The notes: generated from the letters alone by a model not told the origin. Shown: positions 34,095 through 45,112, counted from the first letter of the stretch. The stretch: DNA of 64,000 nt from Ancylobacter sp. Lp-2 (GCF_020523795.1 NZ_JAJALI010000011.1:101591-165590), one strand, 5' to 3'. Numbers and translations: made by a program.

Positions 34095-34951
34095 AGCCCC
34101 GCTTTCAACGCCTGTGCCGCCCGGCGCCGCGCCGCCAGCATGCCGTGCTTGGGGGCGAAGACGAAGGCGGCGAGGAAGATGAGCGTCTGCAGCACCACGA
34201 TGATGCCGCCGGTGGCGCCGTCGAGGAAGTAGCTGGCATAGGCGCCGAGCGCGCTGGTCAGCGCGCCGATGGCGACGGCGATGACGAGCAGGCGCGGGAA
34301 GCGGTCGGCGAGCAGATAGGCGGTCGCGCCGGGCGTCACCACGAGGCAGATGACGAGGAAGGCGCCGACCGTCTGCAACGCCGCGACCGTGCAGGCCGAC
34401 AGCAGGGTGAAGAACAGCACCTTGAGCGCGGTAGGATTGAGGCCGATCGAACGCGCATGCGCCTCATCGAAGAACACGGCCATGAGATCCTTCCATTTCA
34501 CCAGCAGGATCACCAGCGACACGACGCCGATGAGGACGAGCTGCAGCGTGTCCTCCGGGGTGATGGCGAGGATGTTGCCGAGCACGATGGTCTGGATGTT
34601 CACCGAGGTCGGCGACAGCGACACCATGAACAGGCCAAGCCCGAAGAAGGAGGAAAAGATCAGCCCGATGATGGCATCCTCCTTCAGCCGCGTGCGCTGG
34701 TTGAGGAACAGCATGGCCGCGGCAGCGAGGCCGCCGGAGAAGAACGCGCCGATGGCGAAGGGCAGGCCGAGCATATAGGCGCCGGCGACGCCGGGAACGA
34801 TGGCGTGCGAGAGGGCGTCGCCGATCAGCGACCAGCCCTTCAGCATGAGGTAGCAGGACAGGAAGGCGCAGACGGCGCCCACCAGTGCCGAGATCCAGAT
34901 CGCGTTGCGCATATATTCGTAGCCGAACGGCTCGGCGAGGAGCGCGATCAC
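34091..34951 (-). CDS. Manganese/iron ABC transporter permease (SitC/MntB type)
   Basis: A 286-residue ABC-3 permease. The N-terminus has [33 protein letters not shown], the same blocks as its partner; mid-protein it has [17 protein letters not shown]. It has about eight transmembrane helices and ends in a short basic tail. It is coupled to the ATPase gene upstream (overlap 34948-34951) and to the second permease gene downstream. Confidence 0.88.
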   Translation of the reverse strand: MIALLAEPFGYEYMRNAIWISALVGAVCAFLSCYLMLKGWSLIGDALSHAIVPGVAGAYMLGLPFAIGAFFSGGLAAAAMLFLNQRTRLKEDAIIGLIFSSFFGLGLFMVSLSPTSVNIQTIVLGNILAITPEDTLQLVLIGVVSLVILLVKWKDLMAVFFDEAHARSIGLNPTALKVLFFTLLSACTVAALQTVGAFLVICLVVTPGATAYLLADRFPRLLVIAVAIGALTSALGAYASYFLDGATGGIIVVLQTLIFLAAFVFAPKHGMLAARRRAAQALKAGL

Positions 34952-35919
34952 GGTGCGCCCTCCCGTTCCCGGCGCCCGTTCTCCGATCGCTCGCTTTCCG
35001 GCCCTTCGCCTTCCTGCATTTCCCTGGCCGACTCCGTCTCGTCGGCGGTCTGAGGCTGCATCGCGCCCTTCTCGCCATAGAGCACCAGCGGGCGCTCGTC
35101 GTCGGAGAGCAAGGCGATCTGGCGGCGGTCGTCGTCGGCGTGCAGCCCGGCGCCGCCCAGCACGAAGTGCCTGAGCACGCCGCCGAAGGTCTTCTCCAGA
35201 TTGGCCTCGGTGAAGATCTCCGCGGTGGGGCCATGGGCGAGCACCGTGCCCTTGATCAGCACGGTACGGTCGCAGAACTCCGGCACGCTGCCGAGATTGT
35301 GGGTCGAGACCAGCATCACCCGCCCTTCGTCGCGCAGCGCCTTCAAGAGGCCGATGATCGCCTCCTCGGTCTTCACGTCGACGCCGGTGAACGGCTCGTC
35401 GAGCAGAATGACGCGGGCGTCCTGCGCCAACGCGCGGGCGAGGAAGACACGCTTCTTTTGCCCGCCGGAGAGTTCGCCGATCTGCCGGTGGCGGAAATCG
35501 CCCATCCCCACGCGGGCCAGCGCGTCGCTCACTGCCTGCCGATCGGCGGCGCGGGGGATGCGCATCAGGCCCATATGCCCGTAGCGACCCATCATCACCA
35601 CGTCTTCGACCAGGACCGGGAAGTTCCAGTCGACCTCCTCCGCCTGCGGCACATAGGCGACGAGATTGCGCCTGAGCGCCTCGCCGACGCCGAGGCCCAG
35701 TATCGAAATGTTGCCGGCCGCCAGGCGTACGAAGCCCATGATGGCTTTGAACAACGTCGATTTGCCCGAGCCGTTCACCCCGACCAGCGCCGTGATGGTG
35801 CCGGTCGGGATCGAGAAGCCGGCCGCGCGCAGCGCGGTGTGCCCGTTGCGATAGGTGACGGTCACGTCGTCGACCTCCAGCCCAGCGCCGGCTGTCGGTA
35901 GCGAGGGGAGGGCGTTCAT
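34948..35919 (-). CDS. Manganese/iron ABC transporter ATP-binding protein with charged C-terminal tail
   Basis: A 323-residue ATPase of the SitB/MntA/ZnuC group: Walker [10 protein letters not shown] near residue 45, Q-loop [10 protein letters not shown] (typical of Mn/Fe members), signature [17 protein letters not shown], Walker [13 protein letters not shown], and switch His in VSTHNLGS. Residues beyond about 260 form an unusual acidic/charged extension ([20 protein letters not shown] and more) not needed for the ABC fold. The ATG at 35917-35919 overlaps the binding-protein stop. Confidence 0.9.
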   Translation of the reverse strand: MNALPSLPTAGAGLEVDDVTVTYRNGHTALRAAGFSIPTGTITALVGVNGSGKSTLFKAIMGFVRLAAGNISILGLGVGEALRRNLVAYVPQAEEVDWNFPVLVEDVVMMGRYGHMGLMRIPRAADRQAVSDALARVGMGDFRHRQIGELSGGQKKRVFLARALAQDARVILLDEPFTGVDVKTEEAIIGLLKALRDEGRVMLVSTHNLGSVPEFCDRTVLIKGTVLAHGPTAEIFTEANLEKTFGGVLRHFVLGGAGLHADDDRRQIALLSDDERPLVLYGEKGAMQPQTADETESAREMQEGEGPESERSENGRREREGAP

Positions 35920-36875
35920 TGCGACAGCCCCTTGGCCAGTCCCTGCTCCAATGTGCCGGTGGTCACGGCGAGCAGGTCGATATAGGTCGGCACCGGGCCG
36001 TCGGCCTCGCTGAGCGAGTCGACATAGAGCACGCCGCCATAATGCGCGCCGGTCTCGCGCGCCACCTGCCGGGCCGGCTTGTCGGAGACGGTGCTCTCGC
36101 TGAACACGGCGGGAATGGCGTTCTTGCGCACCGCGTCGATGACCTTGCGCACCTGCTGCGGCGTGCCCTGCTGGTCGGCGTTGATCGGCCAGAGATAGAG
36201 CTCCTTCAGGCCGAAATCGCGGGCGAGATAGGAGAAGGCGCCTTCGCTCGACACCAGCCAGCGCTTGTCGGCGGGAATGGTGTCGAGCTTGGTGCGGATC
36301 GGCGCGATGGCGGCCTGGATCTTCGCCTTGTAGGCCTCGGCATTGGCGCGGTAGGTGGCGGCATTGGCCGGGTCGTGCGCCGCGAAGGCGTCGCGGATGT
36401 TGTCGACATAGATCAGCGCATTCTGCGGCGACATCCACGCATGCGGGTTCGGCTTGCCGCTATAGGGGCCCTCCGCGATGCCCATCGGCTCGACGCCCTG
36501 CGACACCACCGCGCTCGGCACGTCCTTGAGGTTCTGGAAGAATTTCTCGAACCACAATTCGAGGTTCAGCCCGTTCCACAGGATGAGCCGCGCGCCCTGC
36601 GCGCGCTGGATGTCACCGGGGGTCGGCGCGTAATTGTGGATCTCGGCGCCCGGCTTGGTGATCGATTCCACGATCGCGGCATCGCCCGCGACGTTGCGGG
36701 CCATGTCGGCGATGACGGTGAAGGTGGTCACCGCCTTGAATTTCGGCGTCGCGCCGTCCTGTGCCGAGACGACGGCTACGCCCGCGCCGCCCATGAGGCC
36801 GACCGCGAAAGCCGCCGTCGCGAGACCTGCCGCCATGAAACCGGCCAGAACCATGCGCCTCGACCCATCGAGCAT
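35916..36875 (-). CDS. Manganese/iron-binding periplasmic protein (SitA/MntA/PsaA type)
   Basis: A 319-residue cluster A-I metal-binding protein with an N-terminal signal (Tat-like SRRM, then a long hydrophobic stretch to VVSAQ). The four ligands of the Mn/Fe class are in place: His80 in [13 protein letters not shown], His145 in [11 protein letters not shown], Glu211 in [15 protein letters not shown], and Asp286 in [11 protein letters not shown]. Glu at the third ligand and the absence of a His-rich loop argue for Mn2+/Fe2+ rather than Zn2+. It is the first gene of the importer operon, behind two Fur/Mur-like boxes, and divergent from the ribonucleotide reductase operon. Confidence 0.9.
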   Translation of the reverse strand: MLDGSRRMVLAGFMAAGLATAAFAVGLMGGAGVAVVSAQDGATPKFKAVTTFTVIADMARNVAGDAAIVESITKPGAEIHNYAPTPGDIQRAQGARLILWNGLNLELWFEKFFQNLKDVPSAVVSQGVEPMGIAEGPYSGKPNPHAWMSPQNALIYVDNIRDAFAAHDPANAATYRANAEAYKAKIQAAIAPIRTKLDTIPADKRWLVSSEGAFSYLARDFGLKELYLWPINADQQGTPQQVRKVIDAVRKNAIPAVFSESTVSDKPARQVARETGAHYGGVLYVDSLSEADGPVPTYIDLLAVTTGTLEQGLAKGLSQ

Positions 36876-36887
36876 CCCTGCCTCCTT

Positions 36888-36954
36888 TTGCGAATGACTT
36901 GCAAAATCATATTACGCAAAGTCAGCTTCTTTGTGCAACTGCGAATGATTTGCA
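36888..36954 (-). promoter_or_regulatory. Two Fur/Mur-like boxes upstream of the metal importer
   Basis: TTGCGAATGACTTGCAA (36888-36904) and TGCGAATGATTTGCA (36940-36954) are near-palindromes sharing the core TGCGAATGAYTTGCA. They match the rhizobial Fur/Mur type (TGCAAATNATTTGCA-like) that controls sitABCD by manganese. One site lies 12 bases before the binding-protein ATG and the other 65, so bound repressor would block this promoter. The second also lies about 30 bases before the TTGACA motif of the divergent operon. Confidence 0.65.
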
Positions 36955-36983
36955 TATCAAGGAGATGGTTGCCTGCCTATGGA

Positions 36984-37021
36984 TTGACATTGTCCGGCGC
37001 CTGACCCCAACATCTAGATGT
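36984..37021 (+). promoter_or_regulatory. Candidate promoter and palindrome upstream of riboswitch
   Basis: TTGACA at 36984-36989 is a good -35 element. About 18-20 bases on lies a perfect 12-base palindrome ACATCTAGATGT (37010-37021) that would overlap the -10 region. The riboswitch RNA begins directly after. A repressor such as NrdR could bind the palindrome, but it fits the published NrdR consensus poorly. Confidence 0.4.
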
Positions 37022-37205
37022 CACGGTCCCCCGCGTCGCGAGATTCGGGGGCTAAGAGGGAAGCCGGTGCGCCTTTCGGGGCAATGCCGGCGCTGCCCCC
37101 GCAACTGTAGGCGGCGAGCTTTTGTCCATTCCGCGTCACTGGGGCGATGAGCCTCGGGAAGGCCGGGCAAAGGCGGCGACCCGCGAGCCAGGAGACCTGC
37201 CGCGA
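37022..37205 (+). promoter_or_regulatory. Cobalamin riboswitch
   Basis: The conserved blocks of the B12 aptamer occur in order: GGGAAGCCGGTGCG (from 37058), AATGCCGGCGCTGCCCCCGC then AACTGTAGGCGGCGAG (37083-37118), CACTGGGG and CGGGAAGGCCGGG (37137-37168), and the B12 box AGCCAGGAGACCTGCC at 37186-37201. A 7-base stem CGCGACA/TGTCGCG (37201-37207 with 37249-37255) starts at the last base of the B12 box and encloses a GC-rich hairpin; it is the probable expression platform. It should shut off nrdAB when adenosylcobalamin is plentiful. Confidence 0.93.
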
Positions 37206-37331
37206 CATCATGGATCGTCCTCGGGCGGGGTGCCCCGGTGGAACGCTGTGTCGCGTCGCCGGGCTCTCATGTCTGTTTGGCGCGTCCACGTCCCGCTCGG
37301 CGCCTCCCCATCGCAACGGGGTTTGCAGCCG

Positions 37332-40199
37332 ATGTCTCTCAATGTTGAAGCCGAACGCGCCAGCGTAAGCACGCCACCGCCGCGCGCCGTCGCGTCCTCG
37401 CCCGCCGCGACGCCCTTCTATCAGGTGATCCGCCGCAACGGTGCGGTGACGCCGTTCGATGGCTCGAAGATCGCGGTGGCACTGACCAAGGCGTTTCTCG
37501 CGGTCGAAGGCTCGAGTGCCGCTGCCTCGCGCCGTGTGCACGACATCGTCGCCGGGCTGACCGAGCAGATCGTTGCCGGACTGACGCGGCGTGCCGATAC
37601 CGGCCGCACCTTCCACATCGAGGACGTGCAGGATCAGGTCGAGCTCGCCTTGATGCGCGGCGAGCACCACAAGGTTGCCCGGGCCTATGTGCTCTATCGC
37701 GAGGAGCGGGCGCGGGAACGTGCCGCGAGCAGAGCGGCGCCGGCCGCCGTCTCCGCCCTGCGCATGAAGGCCGCCGATGGGGAGCTGGTGCCGCTCGACG
37801 AGGCGCGGCTCGCGGCGCTAGTCGAAGAGGCGACCGCCGGCCTTGCCGACGTCTCCGCCGAGGTCGTCCTCACCGAGACCCGGCGCAATCTCTATGACGG
37901 CATCAGCGCGGGCGAACTGGCGCTGGCGCCCATTCTCGCCGCCCGGACGCTGATCGAGACCGAGCCGAACTACACCCGCGTCTCCGCCCGGCTGCTGCTC
38001 GACAAGCTGCGCCGCGAGGCGCTGAGCTTTCTCGCCGGCGTTGCTGAAGAGGCGACACAGCAAGAAATGTCCGTGCGTTACGCCGACTATTTCACAAGCT
38101 ACATCAAGCGTGGCATCGAGGAAGAGCTGATCGATCCCGAGCTGGGCCGCTTCGATCTCGACCGGCTGGCGGCGGCGCTCTTGCCTGAGCGCGATCTTCA
38201 GTTCGACTATCTCGGCCTGCAGACGCTGTATGACCGCTATTTCCTGCATGCGCGCGGCACCCGCTTCGAGCTGCCGCAGGCCTTCTTCATGCGCGTCGCC
38301 ATGGGGCTCGCCTTGCGCGAGGTCGACCGCGAGGCGCGGGCCATCGAGTTCTACCGGCTCTTGTCCTCCTTCGACTTCATGGCTTCGACGCCGACGCTGT
38401 TCAATTCCGGCACGCCGCGTGCGCAGCTCGCTTCCTGCTTCCTCACCACCGTGCCCGATGATCTCGACGGCATCTTCAAGTCGATCAAGGACAATGCGCT
38501 CTTGTCGAAATATGCCGGCGGCCTCGGCAATGACTGGACGCGCGTGCGCGGCCTCGGTGCCCACATCAAGGGCACCAATGGCGAGAGCCAGGGCGTGGTG
38601 CCGTTCCTGAAGGTGGCGAACGACACCGCCATCGCCGTCAACCAGGGCGGCAAGCGCAAGGGGGCGGTCTGTGCCTATCTCGAGACCTGGCACGTCGACA
38701 TCGAGGAGTTCCTCGACCTGCGCAAGAACACCGGCGACGACCGCCGGCGCACCCACGACATGAACACCTGCAACTGGGTGCCGGACCTGTTCATGGAGCG
38801 CGTCGAGGCGGATGGGCCGTGGACGCTGTTCTCGCCGAATGAGGCTCCCGAGCTGCACGATCTTTATGGGGCGGCTTTCAAGACCGCCTATCTAAGCTAC
38901 GAAGCGAAGGCCGCACGCGGCGAGATGAAGGTGTCGAAGCAGCTGCGCGCCGTCGATCTGTGGCGGCGCATGCTGACCATGCTGTTCGAGACCGGCCACC
39001 CGTGGATCACCTTCAAGGACCCCTGCAACATCCGCTCGCCGCAGCGCCATGCCGGTGTGGTGCATTCCTCGAACCTGTGCACCGAGATCACGCTGAATAC
39101 CTCGAATGACGAGGTGGCGGTGTGCAATCTCGGCTCGATCAACCTGCTGGCGCACATCACGCCGGACGGGCTCGACCCGGCGCATCTCGCCCGCACGGTG
39201 GCGACCGCCATGCGGATGCTCGACAATGTCGTCGACATCAATTTCTACACCATCCCGGAATCCCGCCGCTCGAACCTGCGCCATCGGCCGATCGGCTTGG
39301 GCATCATGGGCTTTCAGGACGCGCTGCATGCGCTGCGCATCCCCTATGGCTCCGACGAGGCGGTGCGCTTCGCTGATGAGAGCATGGAGGCGGTGAGCTT
39401 CCACGCCATTTCGGCCTCCACCGACCTCGCCGCCGAGCGCGGGCGTTATTCCAGCTATGACGGCTCGCTGTGGTCGCAGGGCATCCTGCCGATCGATAGC
39501 ATCGAGCTGCTGGCGGAAACACGCGGCGGGCTGGACCTCGACCGCTCCTCGACGCTCGACTGGGACAGCCTGCGGGCCCGGGTGAAGGCGGTCGGCATGC
39601 GCCATTCCAACACCATGGCCATCGCCCCCACCGCGACGATTTCCAACATCTGCGGCGTGTCGCAGTCGATCGAGCCGGCCTACCAGAACCTCTTCGTCAA
39701 ATCGAACATGTCCGGCGACTTCACGGTGGTGAACGAGTTCCTCGTCCGGGACCTCAAGGCGCGCGGCCTGTGGGACGAGGTGATGGTCTCCGACCTCAAA
39801 TATTACGATGGCAGCGTCGGCCGGATCGACCGCATCTCCGACGACCTCAAGGCGCTCTACGCCACCGCCTTCGAGATCGACGCCGCCTGGCTGATCGAGG
39901 CGGCGGCGCGCCGGCAGAAATGGATCGACCAGTCGCAGTCGCTGAACCTCTATGTCGCCAACCCGTCCGGCCGGAAGCTCGACGAGACCTATCGGCTGGC
40001 GTGGAAGCGCGGGCTGAAGACCACCTATTATCTGCGCTCGCGCTCGGCCACCCATGTCGAGAAATCGACGCTGAAAGGCACGGACGGCAAGCTGAACGCC
40101 GTTTCGGCGGTGATGGCGGCCGCGCCGATCCGCGTACCGGAAACCGTGTTCGGCAAGGCCTGCGCCATCGACGATCCCGACTGCGAAGCCTGCCAGTGA
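37332..40199 (+). CDS. nrdA: Ribonucleotide reductase alpha subunit, NrdA
   Basis: A 955-residue class I catalytic subunit that reduces ribonucleoside diphosphates. Two ATP-cone modules lie in the first ~230 residues (the first with [13 protein letters not shown]), then the barrel. Catalytic residues are visible: thiyl-radical Cys583 with Asn581 and Glu585 in SSNLCTEI, redox pair Cys369 and Cys598, and the C-terminal shuttle Cys951/Cys954 in DCEACQ. The start at 37332 ([12 protein letters not shown]) is chosen by homology; an in-frame ATG at 37269 adds 21 residues and neither has a strong ribosome site. Two ATP-cones and the partner NrdB point to the Chlamydia-like subgroup. It is controlled by the upstream cobalamin riboswitch. 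Confidence 0.92.
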   Translation: MSLNVEAERASVSTPPPRAVASSPAATPFYQVIRRNGAVTPFDGSKIAVALTKAFLAVEGSSAAASRRVHDIVAGLTEQIVAGLTRRADTGRTFHIEDVQDQVELALMRGEHHKVARAYVLYREERARERAASRAAPAAVSALRMKAADGELVPLDEARLAALVEEATAGLADVSAEVVLTETRRNLYDGISAGELALAPILAARTLIETEPNYTRVSARLLLDKLRREALSFLAGVAEEATQQEMSVRYADYFTSYIKRGIEEELIDPELGRFDLDRLAAALLPERDLQFDYLGLQTLYDRYFLHARGTRFELPQAFFMRVAMGLALREVDREARAIEFYRLLSSFDFMASTPTLFNSGTPRAQLASCFLTTVPDDLDGIFKSIKDNALLSKYAGGLGNDWTRVRGLGAHIKGTNGESQGVVPFLKVANDTAIAVNQGGKRKGAVCAYLETWHVDIEEFLDLRKNTGDDRRRTHDMNTCNWVPDLFMERVEADGPWTLFSPNEAPELHDLYGAAFKTAYLSYEAKAARGEMKVSKQLRAVDLWRRMLTMLFETGHPWITFKDPCNIRSPQRHAGVVHSSNLCTEITLNTSNDEVAVCNLGSINLLAHITPDGLDPAHLARTVATAMRMLDNVVDINFYTIPESRRSNLRHRPIGLGIMGFQDALHALRIPYGSDEAVRFADESMEAVSFHAISASTDLAAERGRYSSYDGSLWSQGILPIDSIELLAETRGGLDLDRSSTLDWDSLRARVKAVGMRHSNTMAIAPTATISNICGVSQSIEPAYQNLFVKSNMSGDFTVVNEFLVRDLKARGLWDEVMVSDLKYYDGSVGRIDRISDDLKALYATAFEIDAAWLIEAAARRQKWIDQSQSLNLYVANPSGRKLDETYRLAWKRGLKTTYYLRSRSATHVEKSTLKGTDGKLNAVSAVMAAAPIRVPETVFGKACAIDDPDCEACQ

Positions 40200-40222
40200 G
40201 CGGCGAAGAAGGAAATACGAGC

Positions 40223-41344
40223 ATGCTCGACTGGTCCGATAGCAAGACCGTACCCGCTCCGATCCACCCCGCCTTCGCCGCGCCGACCGGCGACGCGACG
40301 GGCCTCGGCACCATCGAACGCGGTGCCGCCCGTGTCACCGTCGACGAGAAGCGGATGATCAACGCCCGCGCCGACGTGAACCAGCTGCTGCCGCTCAAAT
40401 ACAAATGGGCGTGGGAGAAGTACCTCTCCGGCTGCAATAATCACTGGATGCCGACCGAGGTATCGATGCAGGCCGACATCGCGCTGTGGAAGTCGAAAGA
40501 CGGCCTCACCGAGGACGAGCGGCGCATGCTGAAGCGCAACCTCGGCTTCTTTGCCGCCTCGGAATCGCTGGTGGCCAACAACATCGTGCTCGCCATCTAC
40601 CGCCACCTCACCAACCCGGAATGCCGGCAGTATTTGTTGCGTCAGGCTTTCGAGGAGGCGGTGCACACGCACACCTTCCAGTACATCGTGGAGAGCCTCG
40701 GCCTCGACGAGGGCGAGCTGTTCAACATGTATCGCGAGGTGCCCTCGATCACCGACAAGGCGGCGTGGGCGCTCAAGCACACGCAGAACCTCGACGATCC
40801 CGACTTCAAGACCGGCACGCTGGCGGCCGACCAGTCGTTCCTGCGCGACCTCGTGGCGTTCTACGTCGTGTTCGAGGGGATGTGGTTCTACACCGGCTTC
40901 GCGCAGATCCTCTCGCTCGGACGGCGCAACAAGATGGTCGGCATCGCCGAGCAGTATCAATACATCCTGCGCGACGAGAGCATCCACCTGAACTTCGGCA
41001 TCGACGTGATCAACCAGATCAAGATCGAGAACCCGCAGCTATGGACGCCCGCCTTCCAGGACGAGGTGCGCGCCATGCTGAAGGATGCCGCCGAGCTGGA
41101 GGCCGCCTATGGGCTGGACACCATGCCGCGCGGTTTCCTCGGGCTGAACGCGGCTTTGTGCGAGGAATACATGCACTTCATCGCCAACCGCCGCTGCGCC
41201 CAGCTCGGACTCGCGCCGGTGTTCGCGGAAGCGGACAACCCGTTTCCGTGGATGAGCGAGGCGATGGATCTGAAGAAGGAGAAGAACTTCTTCGAGACCC
41301 GCGTCATCGAGTACCAGAACGGCGGCGCGCTGGCCTGGGATTGA
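40223..41344 (+). CDS. nrdB: Class Ic ribonucleotide reductase beta subunit, NrdB (Phe at radical site)
   Basis: A 373-residue ferritin-like radical subunit. The metal ligands align as Glu114 (SES, where classical NrdB has Asp), Glu145 and His148 (FEEAVHTH), Glu218 (VFEGMWF), Glu252 and His255 (RDESIHLNF). The radical Tyr position, four residues after His148, is Phe152. Phe here plus Glu at the first ligand is the class Ic signature of Chlamydia trachomatis, where a Mn(IV)/Fe(III) centre replaces the tyrosyl radical. AAGGAA precedes the ATG at 40223. It follows nrdA by 23 bases and is divergent from a Mn/Fe importer that could supply the metals. Confidence 0.93.
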   Translation: MLDWSDSKTVPAPIHPAFAAPTGDATGLGTIERGAARVTVDEKRMINARADVNQLLPLKYKWAWEKYLSGCNNHWMPTEVSMQADIALWKSKDGLTEDERRMLKRNLGFFAASESLVANNIVLAIYRHLTNPECRQYLLRQAFEEAVHTHTFQYIVESLGLDEGELFNMYREVPSITDKAAWALKHTQNLDDPDFKTGTLAADQSFLRDLVAFYVVFEGMWFYTGFAQILSLGRRNKMVGIAEQYQYILRDESIHLNFGIDVINQIKIENPQLWTPAFQDEVRAMLKDAAELEAAYGLDTMPRGFLGLNAALCEEYMHFIANRRCAQLGLAPVFAEADNPFPWMSEAMDLKKEKNFFETRVIEYQNGGALAWD

Positions 41345-41696
41345 CCCATACGCGACGGGATCGGTGGAGGGCCTCGCGTCGACGCGATGCCTTCCGCTGG
41401 ACCTTCGCCCGATCGGCATGTGGCGGTTGGCTGAGCCTCCTGATCGACGGCAGCCTCCTCGACAAGCTGAAGCGAGGGGCGCCATCCCCATCGCAACCGG
41501 TCCCGTCGCCCGCAATCGTGGCTGGGGGCCGCTCGCGTGGAGGCAGGAGCGCCGGGAAGATCAGGCCGTGCGCGCTGACACCCGCATTTTGCGAAGTGGT
41601 ACCGTCATTTTCCCCGCAAGCGGTCCTTTTTGATGGAGCCATTCAGGGAAAAGCTGTCCTCGACCCGCTCGGTGCGGGATTTCGAAGGAGGACATC
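41345..41696 (+). other. 352-base intergenic region
   Basis: No gene is seen between nrdB and the aminotransferase. The last part is relatively AT-richer (41585-41640) and ends with AAGGAGG directly before the aminotransferase ATG, so it probably carries that gene's promoter. The translations of the open frames here look random. Confidence 0.5.
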
Positions 41697-42638
41697 ATGA
41701 GCCAGTCGAGCCCCGACTACTCGAAAGGCGCCGCTTACATGAACGGCACGTACGTGCCGATCTCCGAGGCCAAGATTCCGGTCGGCGACTGGGGCTTCAC
41801 CCATTCGGACGTCACCTATGACGTGGTTCACGTGACCGATGGCGGCTTCTTCCGCCTGGAAGACCATCTCAACCGCTTCCACCGCTCGCTGGAAGGCTAC
41901 CGCCTCGATCCCGGCGTCACCCGCGACGAGATGCGCACCATCCTCGGCAAGGTAGTGGCGCTGTCCGGCCTGAAGGACGCCTTCGTTGCGATGATCTCCA
42001 CCCGCGGCGTGCCGCGCGTCTATGGCTCGCGCGACCCGGCCGATTGCGACAACACCTTCATCGCCTATGCGGTGCCGTGGGTCGATGTGATCAAGCCGGA
42101 CGTGCAGGAGCGCGGCGCCCACCTGCTGGTCGCGCAGGTGCCCCGCATCTCGCAGAACTCGCTCGACCCGACGCTGAAGAACTACATGTGGCGCGACTTC
42201 ACCCGCGGCATGTTCGAGGCGAAGGACAAGGGCTTCGACACCGCCATCCTGCTCGACAGCGAGGGCTACCTGACCGAAGGCGCCGGCTTCAACGTCTTCA
42301 TCGTCAAGGACAACAAGGTCATCACCCCGGATCGCGGCGCGCTGCGCGGCATCACCCGCCTCGCCGTGCTCGACCTCTGCCCCGAGCTCGGCCTCGAGCC
42401 GGTCGTCGGCCCGATCACCTTCGAGGACCTGATGGACGCCGACGAGGTGTTCACCACCACCACCGCCGGCGGCGTCATGCCCTGTGCGCGGGTGAACGAC
42501 CGCATCTACGGCAATGACCGGCCCGGCCCGATCAGCGCCAAGCTGAAGGACACCTACTGGCGCAAGCACAAGGAAGGCTGGCACATGACGCCGGTCAACT
42601 ACGCCGACGCCGACAATCCCTTCAAGGTCGCGGCCTGA
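41697..42638 (+). CDS. Class IV aminotransferase, (R)-amine transaminase-like
   Basis: A 313-residue fold-type IV PLP transaminase. The segment GFTHSDVTYDVVHVTDGGFFRLEDHLNRF closely recalls fungal and bacterial (R)-selective amine:pyruvate transaminases (GFMHSDLTYDV...). PLP Lys161 lies in DPTLKNYMWRDFTRGMFEA, the ring-nitrogen Glu in YLTEGAGFNVF, and the phosphate motif is ALRGITR. AAGGAGG precedes the ATG. It starts a cluster with a polyamine-type importer and MocR regulator, so it probably deaminates an imported amine. A branched-chain aminotransferase role is less likely from these motifs. Confidence 0.82.
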   Translation: MSQSSPDYSKGAAYMNGTYVPISEAKIPVGDWGFTHSDVTYDVVHVTDGGFFRLEDHLNRFHRSLEGYRLDPGVTRDEMRTILGKVVALSGLKDAFVAMISTRGVPRVYGSRDPADCDNTFIAYAVPWVDVIKPDVQERGAHLLVAQVPRISQNSLDPTLKNYMWRDFTRGMFEAKDKGFDTAILLDSEGYLTEGAGFNVFIVKDNKVITPDRGALRGITRLAVLDLCPELGLEPVVGPITFEDLMDADEVFTTTTAGGVMPCARVNDRIYGNDRPGPISAKLKDTYWRKHKEGWHMTPVNYADADNPFKVAA

Positions 42639-42662
42639 CACTGCATTCGACAGGACGGCTCA

Positions 42663-42683
42663 AGGGCGGCGCCAGATCGCCCT
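42663..42683 (+). terminator. Short hairpin after aminotransferase gene
   Basis: AGGGCG (42663-42668) pairs with CGCCCT (42678-42683), extendable with a bulge, 24 bases after the aminotransferase stop. It has no T-run and may only be an mRNA-processing or attenuation signal before the binding-protein gene. Confidence 0.3.
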
Positions 42684-42755
42684 GAGGGGAAACGCACAAG
42701 GCAAGGGCCCCGCAAGGACCAATCGCACCACTTTCAAAAACCAGAGGGCGTGGCC

Positions 42756-43955
42756 ATGACCAAATCGACGTTCAGTTCTTCCGACGCTGCGAGCCCATCC
42801 GCCTCGCCGGTCAGTCGCCGTACCGTGCTGAAGACGCTGGCGGCGGGAACCGCCGGGGCGCTTGCCGCGCCCTATATCCGGCCCGCCTACGCGGCGCCGA
42901 CGCAATTGCGCGCGCTGATGTGGGAAGTCTATGCGGTTCCCGACATCGTCGGGGCCTTCGAGGAGAAGCACAAGATCAAGTTCTCGCCGACCTTCTTCGA
43001 CGGCAATTCCGAGGCCTACAACAAGCTGCGTGTCGGCGGCAGCCGAGACTTCGACCTCGTGCAGGCCGACGGCTTCTGGCCGGGCCTCTACTTCCGCGAG
43101 AAGCTGATCCGCGACATCGACTACGCCAAGATCCCCAACACCGCCAATGTCTATCCGGTGTTCAAGCCGGACCGCTTCAAGCTGCTGACCGACGAGGCGA
43201 GCGGCAAGCATTTCGGCGTCACCTGGTGCTGGGGCAGCTACGGCACGACCTACAATGCCGGAGAGGTGCCGAAGGAGAAGGTAGAGAGCATCGAGGTGCT
43301 GTTCGACCCGGCCTTCAGCGGCCGGCTCGCCACCAGCGCCCGTTTCGAGGAGAACATCGCGCTGACCGGCATCCTCGCCGCCACGCGCCTCGGCACCAAG
43401 GACAAGCCGCGTCCCGACGGCAAGTCGTTCAATCCCTATGTGCTCACCGACGAGGAGCTGGCCGAGGTCGAGAAGCTGCTGATCCAGCAGAAGCCGCTGC
43501 TGCTCACCCGCTACCAGGACAACACCACGCTGCAGCAGCTGCTGGAGAGCGGGGCGATCGTCGCGGCGCCGGAATTCGCGCAGGTCTACCGGGTGCTGGT
43601 GCAGAAGAAGGACAAGGGCGAGATCTCGGCCGACTTCTCGCACCAACTGGTGCCGAAGGAGGGCGGGCTCGGCTGGGTCGATACCTGGCTGGTCACCACC
43701 GGCGTCACCGATCCGGCGACGCTCGACATCTGCCACGACTTCATGAACACCTTCCTCGCGCCGGAGAACATCAAGAAGATCTCGCTGATCGCCGGCTCCT
43801 CCGCGACCGTCGACCTGCGTTCGATCTCCACGCCCGAGGAGCAGAAGCTGTTCCTGATGGACCGCACCGAGGAGCTGTCGTCGATGTACATGTTCGACCA
43901 GCCGTCCTCGACCGAGAAGTGGGAGCGCGTCTGGTCGCGCGTGCAGGCTGCCTGA
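42756..43955 (+). CDS. Extracellular solute-binding protein of a polyamine-type ABC importer, Tat-exported
   Basis: A 399-residue periplasmic binding protein of the PotD/PotF-like family 1/8 type (QLRALMWEVYAVPDIVGAFEEKHKIKFSPTFFDGNSE, later FDLVQADGFWPGLYF). The signal is twin-arginine: SRRTVLKTLAAGTAGALAAP, with cleavage after AYA. GAGGG lies before the ATG at 42756; a GTG two codons upstream is possible. It delivers the substrate to the permeases at 45109 and 45973. Association with an amine transaminase suggests an amine ligand. Confidence 0.85.
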   Translation: MTKSTFSSSDAASPSASPVSRRTVLKTLAAGTAGALAAPYIRPAYAAPTQLRALMWEVYAVPDIVGAFEEKHKIKFSPTFFDGNSEAYNKLRVGGSRDFDLVQADGFWPGLYFREKLIRDIDYAKIPNTANVYPVFKPDRFKLLTDEASGKHFGVTWCWGSYGTTYNAGEVPKEKVESIEVLFDPAFSGRLATSARFEENIALTGILAATRLGTKDKPRPDGKSFNPYVLTDEELAEVEKLLIQQKPLLLTRYQDNTTLQQLLESGAIVAAPEFAQVYRVLVQKKDKGEISADFSHQLVPKEGGLGWVDTWLVTTGVTDPATLDICHDFMNTFLAPENIKKISLIAGSSATVDLRSISTPEEQKLFLMDRTEELSSMYMFDQPSSTEKWERVWSRVQAA

Positions 43956-44029
43956 CGACACCCGAAGTCATCGCCCGGGCCGTGGCGGCCCGGGCCTTGC
44001 TTCTGTCCGTTCGCAGCAAGGAGTGCGGC

Positions 44030-45108
<1,079 letters not shown>

Positions 45109-45112
<4 letters not shown>

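Noticed and set aside
37010..37021. ACATCTAGATGT as an NrdR box for nrdAB
   Set aside because: Only the outer C and G fit the NrdR consensus; the central bases differ and the usual second box at helical spacing was not found. It is kept only as an unnamed palindrome.
42920..44029. Very long open frame running from within the binding-protein gene into the ATPase gene
   Set aside because: The first 370 codons are the +1 shadow of the Tat-signal binding protein; the ATPase starts at the GTG at 44030 with AAGGAG.
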